From Curvularia sp. ZM96 (lineage: Eukaryota; Ascomycota; Dothideomycetes; Pleosporales; Pleosporaceae): 64,000 nt of DNA. The stretch covers positions 3,472,001 through 3,536,000 of the forward strand of contig JAJGBQ010000004.1 in NCBI GenBank assembly GCA_022457065.1, given 5' to 3'. The notes beneath the pieces were generated by a model. It was not told where the DNA came from, ran no database searches, and saw only the letters and a program-made list of their open reading frames with translations. The stretch's first letter is position 1; every line of letters begins with the position of its first letter. Of this stretch, positions 1-11,940 are shown piece by piece. A program made the position numbers and the translations under genes.

Positions 1-2501
1 GTGCAGAATAGGAGGATGTGGTCTTAATATTAGGAATGATGAAGATATGCTTGGAACATCTTGAACCTTGACGTGATGACGACGATGGCCCATGAAGCAA
101 AGAGGAATGTTTGAATGTCAAGTAATTCAGCTTAGGGGTATGGCGCGTCTTGCTAGTTTGTGCTGGTGGAATATGCCAGTTGAGGTGTATATTCCAATAC
201 CGTCATCACGTACTCAAAACCGGTCGCAGGCCTTGCCTCACTCAAAATAAATGACGATATACAACTAACAGCGCCTGGAAACCATAGCCACATTCGGCTG
301 TCGACAAGGCATCATAATCAGCTTGTTGCTAAGACAAAGGGCGAATGAGGATCCGCCACCTATAGGCAAGGTGCGTATTTAGCCTAGGACGCCACGGCGC
401 GTACTGCTTGGCCCCTCCTCTTCAGTCATAAACAACGCCTCATCCCTACTTACTTCCTGACACTGGAGGCCGTTTTTTTGTGGCTACGGGCATCGAATGT
501 CTTTGATCTTCCATGTGGACATCGAAACTTCGAGAGGATGGTATTACGTATGGCCTCAAGGTACTACCAGATGGCACCAGCCTTGCGGGTCCTGAAGCAA
601 CATCGGGTCTCAAGAGATTGGCCATGAATTCGTGTCCAGGTCACTAAGTAAGATGGATGGATCGTTACGAAATAACGCTTTGAGCTGTTTTAAGCCAAAT
701 AAGAGAGGTCAGCTCAGCTGTAGTTATCAGTCACGCCATGAACTGATTTGAGTTAGAAGGATCTTTGACAGCAAAAGAGCTAGGGTGTTCTGGGAGGACT
801 CAACAGTTAGCAGAATGTTCGGCTACTTCAACGAATTGGAGTCTGACTTTGTTGGGTTCGGGTTCTGCGGCAAGACTGTAAGTCATATCCCAGGTCGCTA
901 GTAGATTCAGACGGTCTATCTACTCTTGGGTCATCGTTGTGTCTGGTTGCAATAGGCTGACTGTATGCAGAGATGCGTAATCATGCCTCTTAGTGGTGGA
1001 AATATATCTGATATGTCCGCCATTGTGTCACCATGGAAACCCGACGAAAAATTGCTCTGCGAGATTGTTGATGGCGAGAACAGAGACACAATTTTTGAAC
1101 GACTAATTACTTATCATCCTCCATAATAGGCATAATAAACCTTCGATACTAGCGAAACAGATCCCTGGGAAAGCATAGACCAAAAAATATGGCATGCAAG
1201 GTTATGTATTGGGCATGAGAACGCGGCGCAAAATCAATAAAACATCGTACTCAAGTACGACGCTACAAAGGAAACCTATCACGGAGCCAAAGCTGGGTAT
1301 ACACGAGCAGATGCTGGATATATCCCAGACGTGTCGTTCGATCCTGTTGCCTAGCGATTTCAATATTGTCCCCCTGTTCTGGCCCAAGGAATGGGGCTTA
1401 CAACGCGCCCAATATGCCTTCAGATGATACTGGACTCGCCAAAGAACAGGCCCATTGTGTACACACAAATTGAGATTACCCTCACTCTAGCTCCTATCTG
1501 GAACACGGATCCATAGGATCTATTTCATGTCGAACTCAGGTATTTGAGTCACATTGCTCTACGTGCGTGGTTCAGAGTGGAGCCATATTCGGCAAGGGGT
1601 GATCCCTGAACCATGCACTCCTCAATGGCGTTTGTGCGTTGCATGGCATATGCCCCAAGTTCCTTTTTCTTACTCTTCAAGATCTAAGACTGGACAGGCA
1701 GCGGACAGGAGTACGTTTTACGAGAAGACCGAGGGTGTTTATGCCGCAGGTACGGGTCGGTGCTGACATTTGCATGTGCAGAGCCTCATACGAGCCACTT
1801 TGTTTTTGCTCGGGCTCTTATCCCGGTCGTTGAGTAAGTTATTTCAAGGTTTCCTTGACACCCTTAGCGATGCACTGTCCCCAAATGGTAGATGCAGTCA
1901 ATACAACCCTCGGCAGCTCGAATGACAAGCCAATTGGGCTCGGCGGGGCTCGAGAGAGTTGAGTATCCTCCATGTGGCGTTGGAGCAGTGAAGAACGACA
2001 TTGCTGGGTCGCGTCAGTCGGATCATAATCTGCACAACGTTGTGTAAGCTCTTCGAAGATCGCCATGCTAACGCGAGGCCGTTGGCCAATGGGCAGGAAC
2101 TGCCTGCTCCTTCCGCCTACCGTTCCGGGCCTGGCGCGGCTGACCCTGTAGACAAGCCTTCCGTACGCGGCGCTACGGTTTCTTCATCTGTACTTTTGCC
2201 ATCTATCGCATCTTTCAACCCCCTTCCCCTTGTCGCTCGCTTGCCTTGCATTCTACTCTGCTTGTCATCGTATGTTCATTGAGCAGGCCTGTTCCCAGTA
2301 TCCGCACTTTGCCCTTGCAATCCTGGGCGTATCTGCATGTAATCATAGCGACCGAAATCAGCACTTACACATCGCGCTTCTGTACCACTTCGCGGCCCCG
2401 CCACTTCCAGCATTCGAGCAACCAAACTGCTTGGGCACAGCAGCAGTAGCTCGTGCCTGATTTCCTAACGACAATTGACGTTTTATGCAACCAACGCCAC
2501 C
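1..2501. other. Non-coding stretch upstream of the first gene
   Basis: No open frame here has the length, composition or splice pattern of a fungal gene; the longest frames are under 95 codons and overlap on both strands. The last 300 bases are pyrimidine-rich and probably hold the promoter and leader of the gene starting at 2502. I saw no tRNA, clear LTR pair or tandem array. Confidence 0.6.
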
Positions 2502-4221
2502 ATGGACAGCTCATCCATCACGTATGCAACCTCCAAAGACTGGCTCGATATCATGAAAAACCGGTCCAAGGTGCGCATGCATGAGCTGATTGAACGCCTT
2601 GGATTACGCGCAAAGTGGTCTTCCAACAAGCGCGGCAAAACCAACTTTGAATCTGCCCTGGTGCGCGAGCTCGTGGCCGATATGGGCGACGTTGTTTCTA
2701 CATTACCCAAAGAGCCAGACGAATTGATGAAATTCCTTAGTGACGAGGGGAGCCTAAAAGAGGAGGTTGACGGTTTGCTTGAAAAGCATGGAACCAAGGT
2801 TTGGGGGAGAGCGGGTGACCGCGATCATCTCCTCACGGCGAATGAACCCGGTGTGGAAGAAGGGCTTTACCCAAGAGATTTATACTTCGAAAACGAAGAG
2901 GACAAGCAATTGTAAGCGATATGTCTTCGGAGACTGGAAACTCGGATCTTTGCCGACGTCTGCTAACTCATCATCCAGAATTCACAAGCTCCTCCACTGG
3001 TGGATCGGGCTGAAGGCGTGCAATGTCATCCTTGCACGAGAGCGGCTTGATCGTGAAAGGAGAAAAAAGGCAGAGAATCGACAAGCGCGAGCTGAGGCTG
3101 AATTTTCAGGTCAGCAAGAAGGCGGAACACCGGCATCATTTGTTGCGCTTGCGCCCAATTCAGTCTTGCACGATGGCGACACAGTATCACGTGGTAGCCC
3201 AATTTCCTCTAGTGCGATGCTCACACCCCCGGAATCAGGCGAGAGTCCGATTATGGGACCGCGCGAAGCAGGTGAGTTTACATTTGTCCATGCTAGTAGG
3301 CGCGTACCTGACGGCAAGACTACCCTTCAGCATATCAAGCACAAACCTCACAACAGCGACAAAACATCGTAGAGGGTGTCTGGAATCGATTTGAAGGAAA
3401 CAGACCTCGGGATCCTGCTGGCCTCGCTCATAGTCATGCCACACACCCCGGAGAAAGCAAAGGGGCCGCGGATCAGCAGATCGCAAATCAAGCGGCTGTT
3501 GACCGGCAAATCAGCGTAGAAGTTGCGAAGCTGGTGGCAACTTTTCCCTCAGACGACGCAGCATCAGAAGAGATGCCCCAGCCAAATAACAGTATACCCT
3601 ACCGCGGCCTGGACTATGACGGACTGCGGGCGTTGCGACAATACGTTTATGGCGAAGAACACGGTGTTCCGGTAGACGAGGAAGCACTGCTCAATCAATT
3701 GGAGAAAACGTGGCGCGAGCGGGTGCGCGCTGATTACCACAAGATGATTGAGAACATCCCCGTCTTCATTGCAAGAGAGCGAGCGTTTTTGACATGGGTG
3801 GAACTCAAACGACATTTAGCAGCGCTGCAACGTGCAAATGAGAGTAAGTGGACGATCTCTATCCTTGCTGGCATCTTTCCCCACTGACATGGTAGCAGGG
3901 TGGTCAGCGGAAGGCCACACGACGGCCGAGATTGAGCGCCGCATCCAGCAACATCGCACTTTGATGGGTTGTACCCAAACCATTATCGCCAACTTTGAGG
4001 ACGTGGGCCAAGGCTTCGGTCTAGGACCCAATGTTGCTGTGGACCGCGACGAGCTGCTGCGTCAGGCCTTGGTGGTGCTGGCTGGCGAGAAGTATGCGGT
4101 AGAGATGCAGTGGAAGCCCATTGAGTTTACAGCCACTATGGCGTGGCTGCACGAACACCTGGAAAACTTCCGACGGGAAGAAGAAGAAGACGGGAAGGGT
4201 ATGCTATGGCATGCCGGATAG
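2502..4221 (+). CDS. Conserved fungal protein of unknown function, copy 1 of a tandem pair (498 aa)
   Basis: Four exons fit: 2502-2911, 2979-3271, 3373-3843 and 3899-4221, giving 498 aa with every junction in phase. The start at 2502 has a strong context (CACCATGG), better than the in-frame upstream start. I do not recognise the family. The N-terminal third is a helical block ending in a motif like KVWGRAGDR...LYPRDLYFE, then a Trp-rich helix (HKLLHWWIGLKACNVI). The middle is Ser/Pro-rich and looks disordered, and the C-terminal 200 residues are helical again. The gene at 6066-8546 has the same order of blocks and an intron at the equivalent place and phase (phase 2, just before the Trp helix), so the two are tandem paralogues. 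There is no signal peptide or membrane segment; the basic/acidic patches suggest a soluble, perhaps nuclear, protein (inference). Confidence 0.8.
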
Positions 4222-6065
4222 CTCCGAAGTTTGTCACAGTGCATTGTATTCTCTTTTGTTGCGCATATATAATAGACTATATGCCTAGAGTATAGTGGTA
4301 AACTTTGTATGTATGCATGAGGATCTTACAGCATTCAGAAGACCAGGGATCGATCGATGGGTCAGAATTAAAAGGCCCACTAGAGGTCCCAATTCGGGAA
4401 AACGGTCTATTGGGGTAGGTCAGCCGCAGGGGTAGGTTTCAGCTACTCCATGTTGTTACAGGACCGTGTAGGATTACATAGACTAGCTTAGCTGTGCCAC
4501 TGGCACGCAGAAGACGACCAGCCAGCGTGTTGGCTTGCCGTCAGCCGGTGTGCAACGTGCAATGAATGGTCATGCGACGAGTAGACCAAAAAAAAACGGC
4601 CGTCTCACGTACGTGCTGCCAAGGAATCAGCGCAGGTATGCAGCGATCAATAGTTCGGCAACCAGTATCCGGACGACATCGACGGCTCGGGGGCACTTCG
4701 CAACAAAGTACCCTTTCGCTTAATGTAACTAAGCTGTGGACAAGGGGGGTGGTGAGTGGGAGGGGGGTTGGCTGGTGGGCTCCGCACTGCGCCGTAAATC
4801 TCCCTCATGGCACAGGTTCCTATTTTAGAATAACAAGGTGACGGACGGGCGTCGCAAAATAGTCGTCACACTGGGCTCGGATGGTTTTACGACGGGGCAG
4901 GGCGCCACATGCCGTATCGGGCCATGTCATGCGATACCGTTTGGTAACAACGAGCGACGTCGGATGGGGGATAGGGGGCGGGGGCCTGTAGAGTGTAGGT
5001 ACAAGGTAGTCGGCGAGTATGGAACGGCGCGTCATAGACGCAAGGCGCTGGTGTAACTCCTGACCACACTGGCAATGCGTCGGCGGTGGGCTATGCGCGA
5101 TGCGTCGTAGCGGCGCGCATGCTGCTGATAGCAGCGGGCGGCTAGTGGCTGGTTTGCGCAGAGAGGATCGGACATTTTGGCCTAGGCGAGTAAGAGTTTT
5201 TGCTGCTAGCGACCAATTCATTTGTACCGCCGCTGTAATCCGTATCTATGACTAGCATAAACGCAGCGAGTGACCATTACGCCCATAGTGCAAGCGTCGT
5301 ACTATGAACAAGCCCAGGGCCAACCGCCCCACTGCCGCCTGGACGAATGAGGGCCGGGCGGTACTATCATTTACACCCTGATGGGGAATTATTGGCATGC
5401 GAGTCATTAACTTCGGCTTCACGGCCGCGTATTATCCTATGCACATGTTTTTGTTGCGGCCCCCTGCTCGATTATTGTCTCGCTACTGGACACGCACCTC
5501 TTTTGTGACCTATCCTACCTTTTCCACGCAACAATACCTTTCGGTCGCTTTCCTTACACGTCACCCGCCATCAATCATCATCAATCATCATCATCGCCCG
5601 CGTCGTCATCCTGTCATCCTGTCATCCTGTCAGATCCTGTCACCCAACACCGACTTTGCTGCTGCTGCTGCGCAGCGCTGTCTGTCATCATCCTTGCTGT
5701 CGGTAATCTACAGGGGTGCGCGGCCTATGTTCTTTGTTTGCTGAGGTAGCACGATCGGCACTCTGAGACTGGACAAAGTTTTTTGGAAGAGGCAACTGGC
5801 AATAAAAAAAACTTTGTTCCAAGACGGCCTAGTGGAACGTACTCCTTTTACCTTGCCGAGCAGAGCCCATCCCATCACCCCAGCGGATCCCATCACACTT
5901 TCCGGTGCGCTCGTGCACCATCCGCTGTCATCTCTCCAACCGTCTACGTTTTCCCATCGTTGTTTTCCTACACCCTTTCCCGCTATCTTTTTTTCCCTTC
6001 TAACCCACCCTCCCTCCCCAAGTCCCCTTGCCGCCACTACTACTACTACTATCCATGCAGCGGCC
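4222..6065. other. Intergenic region and promoter of the second paralogue
   Basis: No gene is supported. The proximal 500 bases before 6066 are strongly pyrimidine-rich, typical of a fungal promoter and leader, and carry a short direct repeat with unit TCATCCTG (about 5605-5640) plus CTG and TAC triplet runs. An open frame runs in from 5814 but only the part from the ATG at 6066 aligns with the paralogue. Confidence 0.6.
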
Positions 6066-8546
6066 ATGAGCTCAAAGGACAATTTAGCCCTGGATCTCGA
6101 GCACGGCGTCCGACGATGGGACCGCGCGCGCTGGATCTCCGTCTTCAGCTCGCATAACCCGACTATCCGCGAAGTGACGGAATGCTTGGGCCTGGGCTTG
6201 TCGGCCTCGTCCTCGACCACCAACCGTGGCATCCCCAAGTTCGACAATCCAGACTACCGTAAGCTGTCCAGCGAAGTCACCAAGCTGTCCAAGGAACTGC
6301 CCAAGGAGCGAGATGCGTTGCTCGATTTTGCCGCGGATCCGCATTCTCTCGATCAGGAGCTCGAGGAATTGCTAGCGAGCTACGGACCCGCTATTTGGGG
6401 CAAGGGTGCGGATCGGAGTTGCCTACTGACTCCCGATTCAACTAAGAAGACGTACAACAAAGATTTGTTTTACGAGGAGCCCGAGCACAAGGAAATGTAA
6501 GTTTTGCCCATGCACGTGCGTGTTTGGAATTGGGGTGCCAGAGGGGTGTGGGTACACGTGAGTGGGCGTGCGCTAAGCCTTTTTGCAGTCTTAAGATACA
6601 CCTGCACCGATGGATCATCATCAAGGCCTGCTATTACATTCGAAACATGAAGCTAAAAAGACCATCGGGCGCAAATGAATATGACCAGATTGCCGATATC
6701 GACGGCGACGGCCTAGTAAGTTGCCACCATTGCTGCAGCTGCAGTTATCCGGTTGCTTTCATCTCAGCGGGTTATTAACAAGACGCAGTCGCCCCATAGC
6801 ACACCACAGTCACTTACCCCACCAGACATGGATTCCGTTACTGGCACCGACCTTGATGTCAAGCCAATTAACCTAAAGAAGCGGAAGAGTAACACCCACT
6901 TGACCAACTCTGACGATGATGATATGGACGCAACACCTGTCAAGCGGCCATACAACACCATGCCTATCAGCCGAACAAGCAGCCCCAGGAAGTCCCTTAA
7001 ATCCCTCTATCCTGCAGTATCAGGAAGCATGGAGAACATGCCACCAATGCTAACACATACCCATCGCTTCTCCCCTGCACCAGGAAGCGCACCCGAGGCT
7101 ACGAGGACACAGCTTGCTCCTTTGACAAACAACGACCTCAACGGTGTGGCGAGATCATTCAATGTTTCACAGAGCCCCACGCCAGTGAGCTTCGCCGCCG
7201 TCAACGCTGGAGGCTTTACTGCAGTCAACACCCCACCGTCTACTAAAGAGACCCTCAGAGACCCAGTGCGGGAAGCTGCACGGGAATCTTCCAAGGAAAT
7301 CCAACGACGCTCTCCCGGAAGCGGACATCGTCACAGCAATAGCTACACAAGTCCATATGAGCCCTCTCCGCCTGGTTCAGGCCCGCCCCGGCCTGCCACA
7401 GACCCTCCACGTTCCGTAATGCCAGCACCATCTACATCTGCTCCCGTAAACCATGTCTTGCTACCAGTGGCCTCGGTTGCGTCTACCAATGGGGGAAGTG
7501 GGCATCTGAAGAACGACTCCCCTGTCGTTCAGCATGCTCAACACACCCACATTGCTCCACAGCCACAGTCACAAAGTCCTCAGCAACAAACACTGCAGCC
7601 CATCCAACCGCAGCACAACCAGCATGCCCCGCTTCCATCTCATCCTCACGTTCAACACCAACAACCTGCGCCTCGGCCACCGAGTCCATCTAATGCTTCG
7701 ACCCACCACTTTGGACGTTCTCTTGCACCCCACCCTCGTAGCAGATCCAGCACCCCTCTTGCGCAGGCCGCACCTAATAAGCCGACTACGGCACCTAATA
7801 CACAGCCGACATCTGCACCTTCTGTACAGGGTGCAGCTGCCTACGGTATACAATTGGTCCCAATCCAGGAAGCACCACAAGCCGCGCCAGCCAGCCGTCC
7901 AGCACCTCCAATTGCTGTACAACCCGCTCCATCTCAGCATACCTCTCATCAAGTTGTGCTGAAAAGCCAGCATTCAGAACCCGCACATACTGCGCAAGCC
8001 GCGTCAGCCATTTCCCGACAATCGGTTCCCACCGCCGATCTCCGCCTACTTCAATGCGAAGTCACTGCTGGCCTGTTCACATTTTTCTTCCCTCGGCCTT
8101 CAATGCCTCCGGATGAAGCAGTGCTCCTCCAACGACTACACGCGCTCTGGTTCCACGGCGAGTCGCTATTCCGCAGCGAGCTTGCCACCCACTATGATCT
8201 CGTTTCCAAGATCCTGACCGCCTGGCTCCACGAACGACAAGCCATTGCCGCATTGCGTCACTCGATGGCCGCCAACCCGGGGGTCTCACATGTGGGGCTC
8301 GTCGATCGCCTCCTAGCGATGAACGACCTCCGCGCCATGAGACTCAAGTGGAAGAACATGAGCCCCATTGATGGCATGAGCCCTGAAGACCTGCTCTGCA
8401 TGGCTTTCAAGGTCATGACTAACACCGAGGGAAGCGAGTACCTGTTCAAGGATGGGCTTGCACGGCTCGAGCTTAGCGTCTTTGAGTTTCTACGCAGCGA
8501 AGACAGCAAGATTGTCATGCAGAGGCGGGACACGAGAGCCGTGTGA
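6066..8546 (+). CDS. Conserved fungal protein of unknown function, copy 2 of a tandem pair (771 aa)
   Basis: Three exons fit: 6066-6496, 6589-6715 and 6789-8546 (771 aa). The second acceptor could also be at 6767, adding seven codons. The start at 6066 follows a pyrimidine-rich leader. The N-terminal block (AIWGKGADRSCLL, then KDLFYEEPEHKEM) and the helix RWIIIKACYYIRNMK match the equivalent parts of the 2502 gene, and the first intron sits at the same residue in the same phase. The centre, roughly residues 200-610, is a long low-complexity stretch rich in Pro, Gln, Ser, Ala and His. The last 170 residues form a helical domain (PPDEAVLLQRLHALW; EDLLCMAFKVM) that again matches the copy 1 C-terminus. 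It has no catalytic motif I know. The long disordered linker is in the style of transcriptional or chromatin co-regulators, which is inference only. Confidence 0.82.
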
Positions 8547-9758
8547 AGCAGCGGCAACAATCACGCTTCCGCGGAGCATGGGGGCCAACATAAACGACGC
8601 AATCATTTCCTTTTTCTCCTTCCCCGTTGTTCCTTTTTCTTATGTATCTCTACTATTCTGGACGTACGTACTAATGCACTACTACAGTAAAGCGTGGGTG
8701 GGTGGCTTTTGTGCCGGACTGGGGCCGCTTGGCGGTCTGGCAGTTTCCTTTTTTCCCCTAGCGAAGGCGTTTTTATCCTAAGAAAGCTTCTTTTTTCTTG
8801 TTCATCACTTGGCTTTCTTTTGTTTTTCTAGGTTTCGGGACAGAAAAACTTCCGCATCTTATCTTTTTCCTTTTTTCTTCTCCTCTGAGTGGCACTACTA
8901 TGTTTTACTAGACTGAGAATACGAGTATTGTAATAGGCGGGAATCTAGAGCCGAAAGGGGGGGATGGGATGGTTGGGAATGGGCTAGAGTGGTAGTCATG
9001 GCGGCTGCCTTAGCGCGCGAGCGAAAGTATTATCTTAGTAGTAAGAGAACCAGTTGTATGGACTACTATGGAGGCGTAAATTGGTGCATTGTACCGGTGT
9101 TTCGTTTAGTATTTGTGAAAGTATTGAAGCCATAAGTTAAGCTTATATAGTGTGGTGTTGCATGAGTCGTCAGCGCGCGCCGCCGCCCGTCCCCCCTTGA
9201 CTATCCTCTGACCATAACGGGTTGGCCTTCCTCGGCAGTTGGATCCATATTGGTCTGCTGTCTAGAACGAGCCTGCAGTTCGTCGCATGATCACCGTCGT
9301 CACGTGCGCTCGCTGAACCCTGCAAAGTTCGCATACGACACAATCCGCCAATCCTAACGCCGCGGGCTTGCCCTCCCTCCCTCAACAACCCCCGTCCTCA
9401 CAGCCCTCAGCCCAATGCGGAACTGATGCGCAGCTGCATCCGCTGCGGGCGCGCCTTTCCCCGTGGCCGTCCGCTGTGGGCTGCCTGCTATGTACGACCA
9501 GTCGACCAGGTTTCAGATCAGCCTCATGACTTTGGGGAACAGGCACAGCCTTGCCCACTCACGGCAAACGCCCGCGCACCCTCCGCCCGCCATCAAAATG
9601 GCCCCGTGAATACCTCACGCGCGTCCCGCCCCCCTGGTTCCCTGTACACCCTCTTTCTTCGCTCGACTCTCTCTCTCCCTCTTAGCATATGAGTCCTACG
9701 GTGCACTGGTAGCCCCGCTGGTTTGCAGCTGCAAAGCCGTTATTCGCTTCCACAAGCA
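8547..9758. other. Intergenic region
   Basis: This is the 3' region of the 771-aa gene (T-rich, 8610-8880) followed by the promoter of the gene at 9759, which includes pyrimidine runs near 9640-9690. No credible coding region or RNA gene was seen. Confidence 0.55.
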
Positions 9759-11516
9759 ATGGTGCTGCGACTTTTTGTGCCGCCTGGTAAGCTAATGAGG
9801 GGAGAGAGAGAGACCATCAGTGAAGAAAGGGGAGAGGGAAGAGATAAAGATAATACATGATCTTGTACTGATAAAAACACCGTTACAGGGGAAGGCCAAC
9901 ACCGGCTTGTTCCGAAGCGACCAGATACCATTGGCGCAAATGCAACACTCCAGTCATGTCTTGTTTCCTCGACGCTCCTTGCCGCAGTGTACACATCGTT
10001 TGCCTCGACATTCAACCAACGGGTAGCGTCTCAACAAGCAATCTTACCATCTAAACCCGCCTTGTTTGTACGATCGTCGGCGAGACTGGGCCTTTGCGTT
10101 GGCTTGGCCGGAGCGGCGGTAAATTGGTACTACTACTCATCTTTTGCAAATGTGGTTGTGGCGGAGAAGGTGCAAGAGGTCAACAAGTGGAGACTGTATG
10201 AATCGACTAAGAAATATACGGTTGACGATGGCGCGTTGGTGGGTGCCGCACTCGGGTTGTCGGCTTCGATACCTATGTTGCTGAGGCGTCGCTCTCTTAC
10301 TATACCGCGCTGGACGCGGTGCTTGGGCATGATGAATATCGGTGCGTGTACGGGTGTGCTGGGAGCTCATGCTTACTTTCAGTATACCGGGGGGCGGCAA
10401 AAGGCCTACAAGCGTCTTGATGCGCATCGAAAGCGAAGGTCGCTCGAGTTCTGGGCCATATTTTGGGATAAGGAACTCATGGCTAAACTGAGCCCTATCA
10501 TGCAGCAGTACGTACGGCACAATGGCGTCTGGTACACGCAGCTCCTTCCCGACGACGTTTTTGACCGAATGGATGACGATGAATCCGACGAAGCTGCCGT
10601 GGAAACAACAAAGCAACCCTCAAATGTAGACGCCCACCCAGCAGAGCAAAAGCCAGACCCGCCCTTCTACTTCTCGCCAGTCGACTACACTGCTGATCTC
10701 GCACAAGTCAACGTCGAGGGCACAAGACTTCGAATCGAAGAAATGGAGATAGAGAAACAAGTCCTCCTCGAAGAAGCAGAATACCTCCTCTTCCTCAACG
10801 CCCGACAACGATACGAATACTGTCATAGAAATGATATCATGGATGCTGACGAGCGGCTCTGCCGACTCCAGGAAATTCATTTAGTCGACGTAGCCTACAA
10901 CCGCCTGCGCAACACCGCAGACGCCCTGGATATGAAAATCATCCACTGGCGCATGTCGCTGCAACACAAAGCCGCGTTGGAATCCTCTTCTTCATCAGAC
11001 TACGACCAAACTGCCTGGCTTCCCCAACCCCACTTCATAAACCCTAGCTCTCACCGCCCCAGCTTCTCTGCCCTCGAGATAGCAAAACTACAAGCTCAGA
11101 TCCACGCCGAGGTGCAGCGCTTCGAGGAAGGCAGTGCAGATGCGAGGTTTGCGCGTGAGAAGCGCGAGCGGTGGCGTAAGGATGCCGAGGACGGGAGAGT
11201 GATATTGCGTGCAGCGGATCATGTGTTGTTTCGCATGCAAAAGGCGCTCGAGGGCGAGGAGAATCGTCCGCAGAGTGGCCGTGATCAGGTGACGCCGGTG
11301 GTAGCGGCAAAGGCAGTGACAGTGGTGTTAGGGGAAGGCAGCGGTGCCGCTTCTCCCGGCAAGGAGATGCATCCTGTAAACGAGTCCAAGCCTACGACTG
11401 ATGATGACGATGACATGGATGACATGCGCTTGAGGAAAGAAGTGGAGCAATCTCGAGCGGACGCGCAAAAGGCAGTAAAGCCATGCCGCGAGAGCCTCGA
11501 GCCGAACAAACCGTGA
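9759..11516 (+). CDS. Multi-pass membrane protein of unknown function with a charged C-terminal half (551 aa)
   Basis: Two exons fit: 9759-9786 and 9889-11516 (551 aa). The ATG at 9759 is followed by a GTAAGC donor, and the frame after the acceptor at 9888 is open through the whole gene, restoring a first hydrophobic helix that a later start would lose. Four hydrophobic segments occupy roughly residues 30-55, 75-100, 120-140 and 145-165 (LGLCVGLAGAAVNWYYYSSF; GALVGAALGLSASIPMLL). A basic stretch follows, then an acidic, helical and probably coiled-coil domain (about 235-310) and a disordered acidic tail. The family is not one I recognise. The Gly/Ala-rich helices and Trp/Tyr clusters would suit a mitochondrial or ER membrane protein, but no clear targeting signal can be read. 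Confidence 0.78.
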
Positions 11517-11940
11517 GATCAATGATTGAGGAGCTGACTTGGATTGACCGATTATTATTTTTTCTTTCATCTGTCACAAGATCTCTACTTATTTTCCGCC
11601 GAGTACGATCAGGACATGGGAACATAATCACGGCACCAGCCTTTGTAATTTTAACTTTTTCATTATCAAGCTTATGTATACTAAGCTACTCGAGACGCCC
11701 GCATTCTCAATCCCAAAAAGACACGAAAACTACAAACCCTCCACAGCCTGCCATGAGGTGCAGGAGGGGATATCGTCATGATGCTAATGTTACAGGGCTC
11801 CAATTGCCTTCTTCGTTTATCCTCCATCCCTCCGTACGCACGTAGATCGTAAGGTCATGAAAAGATGCGCGAGGCAGCCGTAGCACGGAAGTGACACGAC
11901 TGAACGCTACTTGTCGTATGCATTACTAGTCGCAATCTTC
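11517..11940. other. Intergenic region between convergent genes
   Basis: This holds the 3' ends of the plus-strand membrane protein gene and the minus-strand Ish1/Msc1 gene. It is AT-rich and no gene is supported. Confidence 0.6.

Noticed and set aside
5814..6065. N-terminal extension of the 771-aa protein by 84 codons
   Set aside because: The extension is a translated pyrimidine-rich leader (Ser/Pro/Leu/Phe) without match to the paralogue, and the first ATG in that frame with good alignment is 6066.
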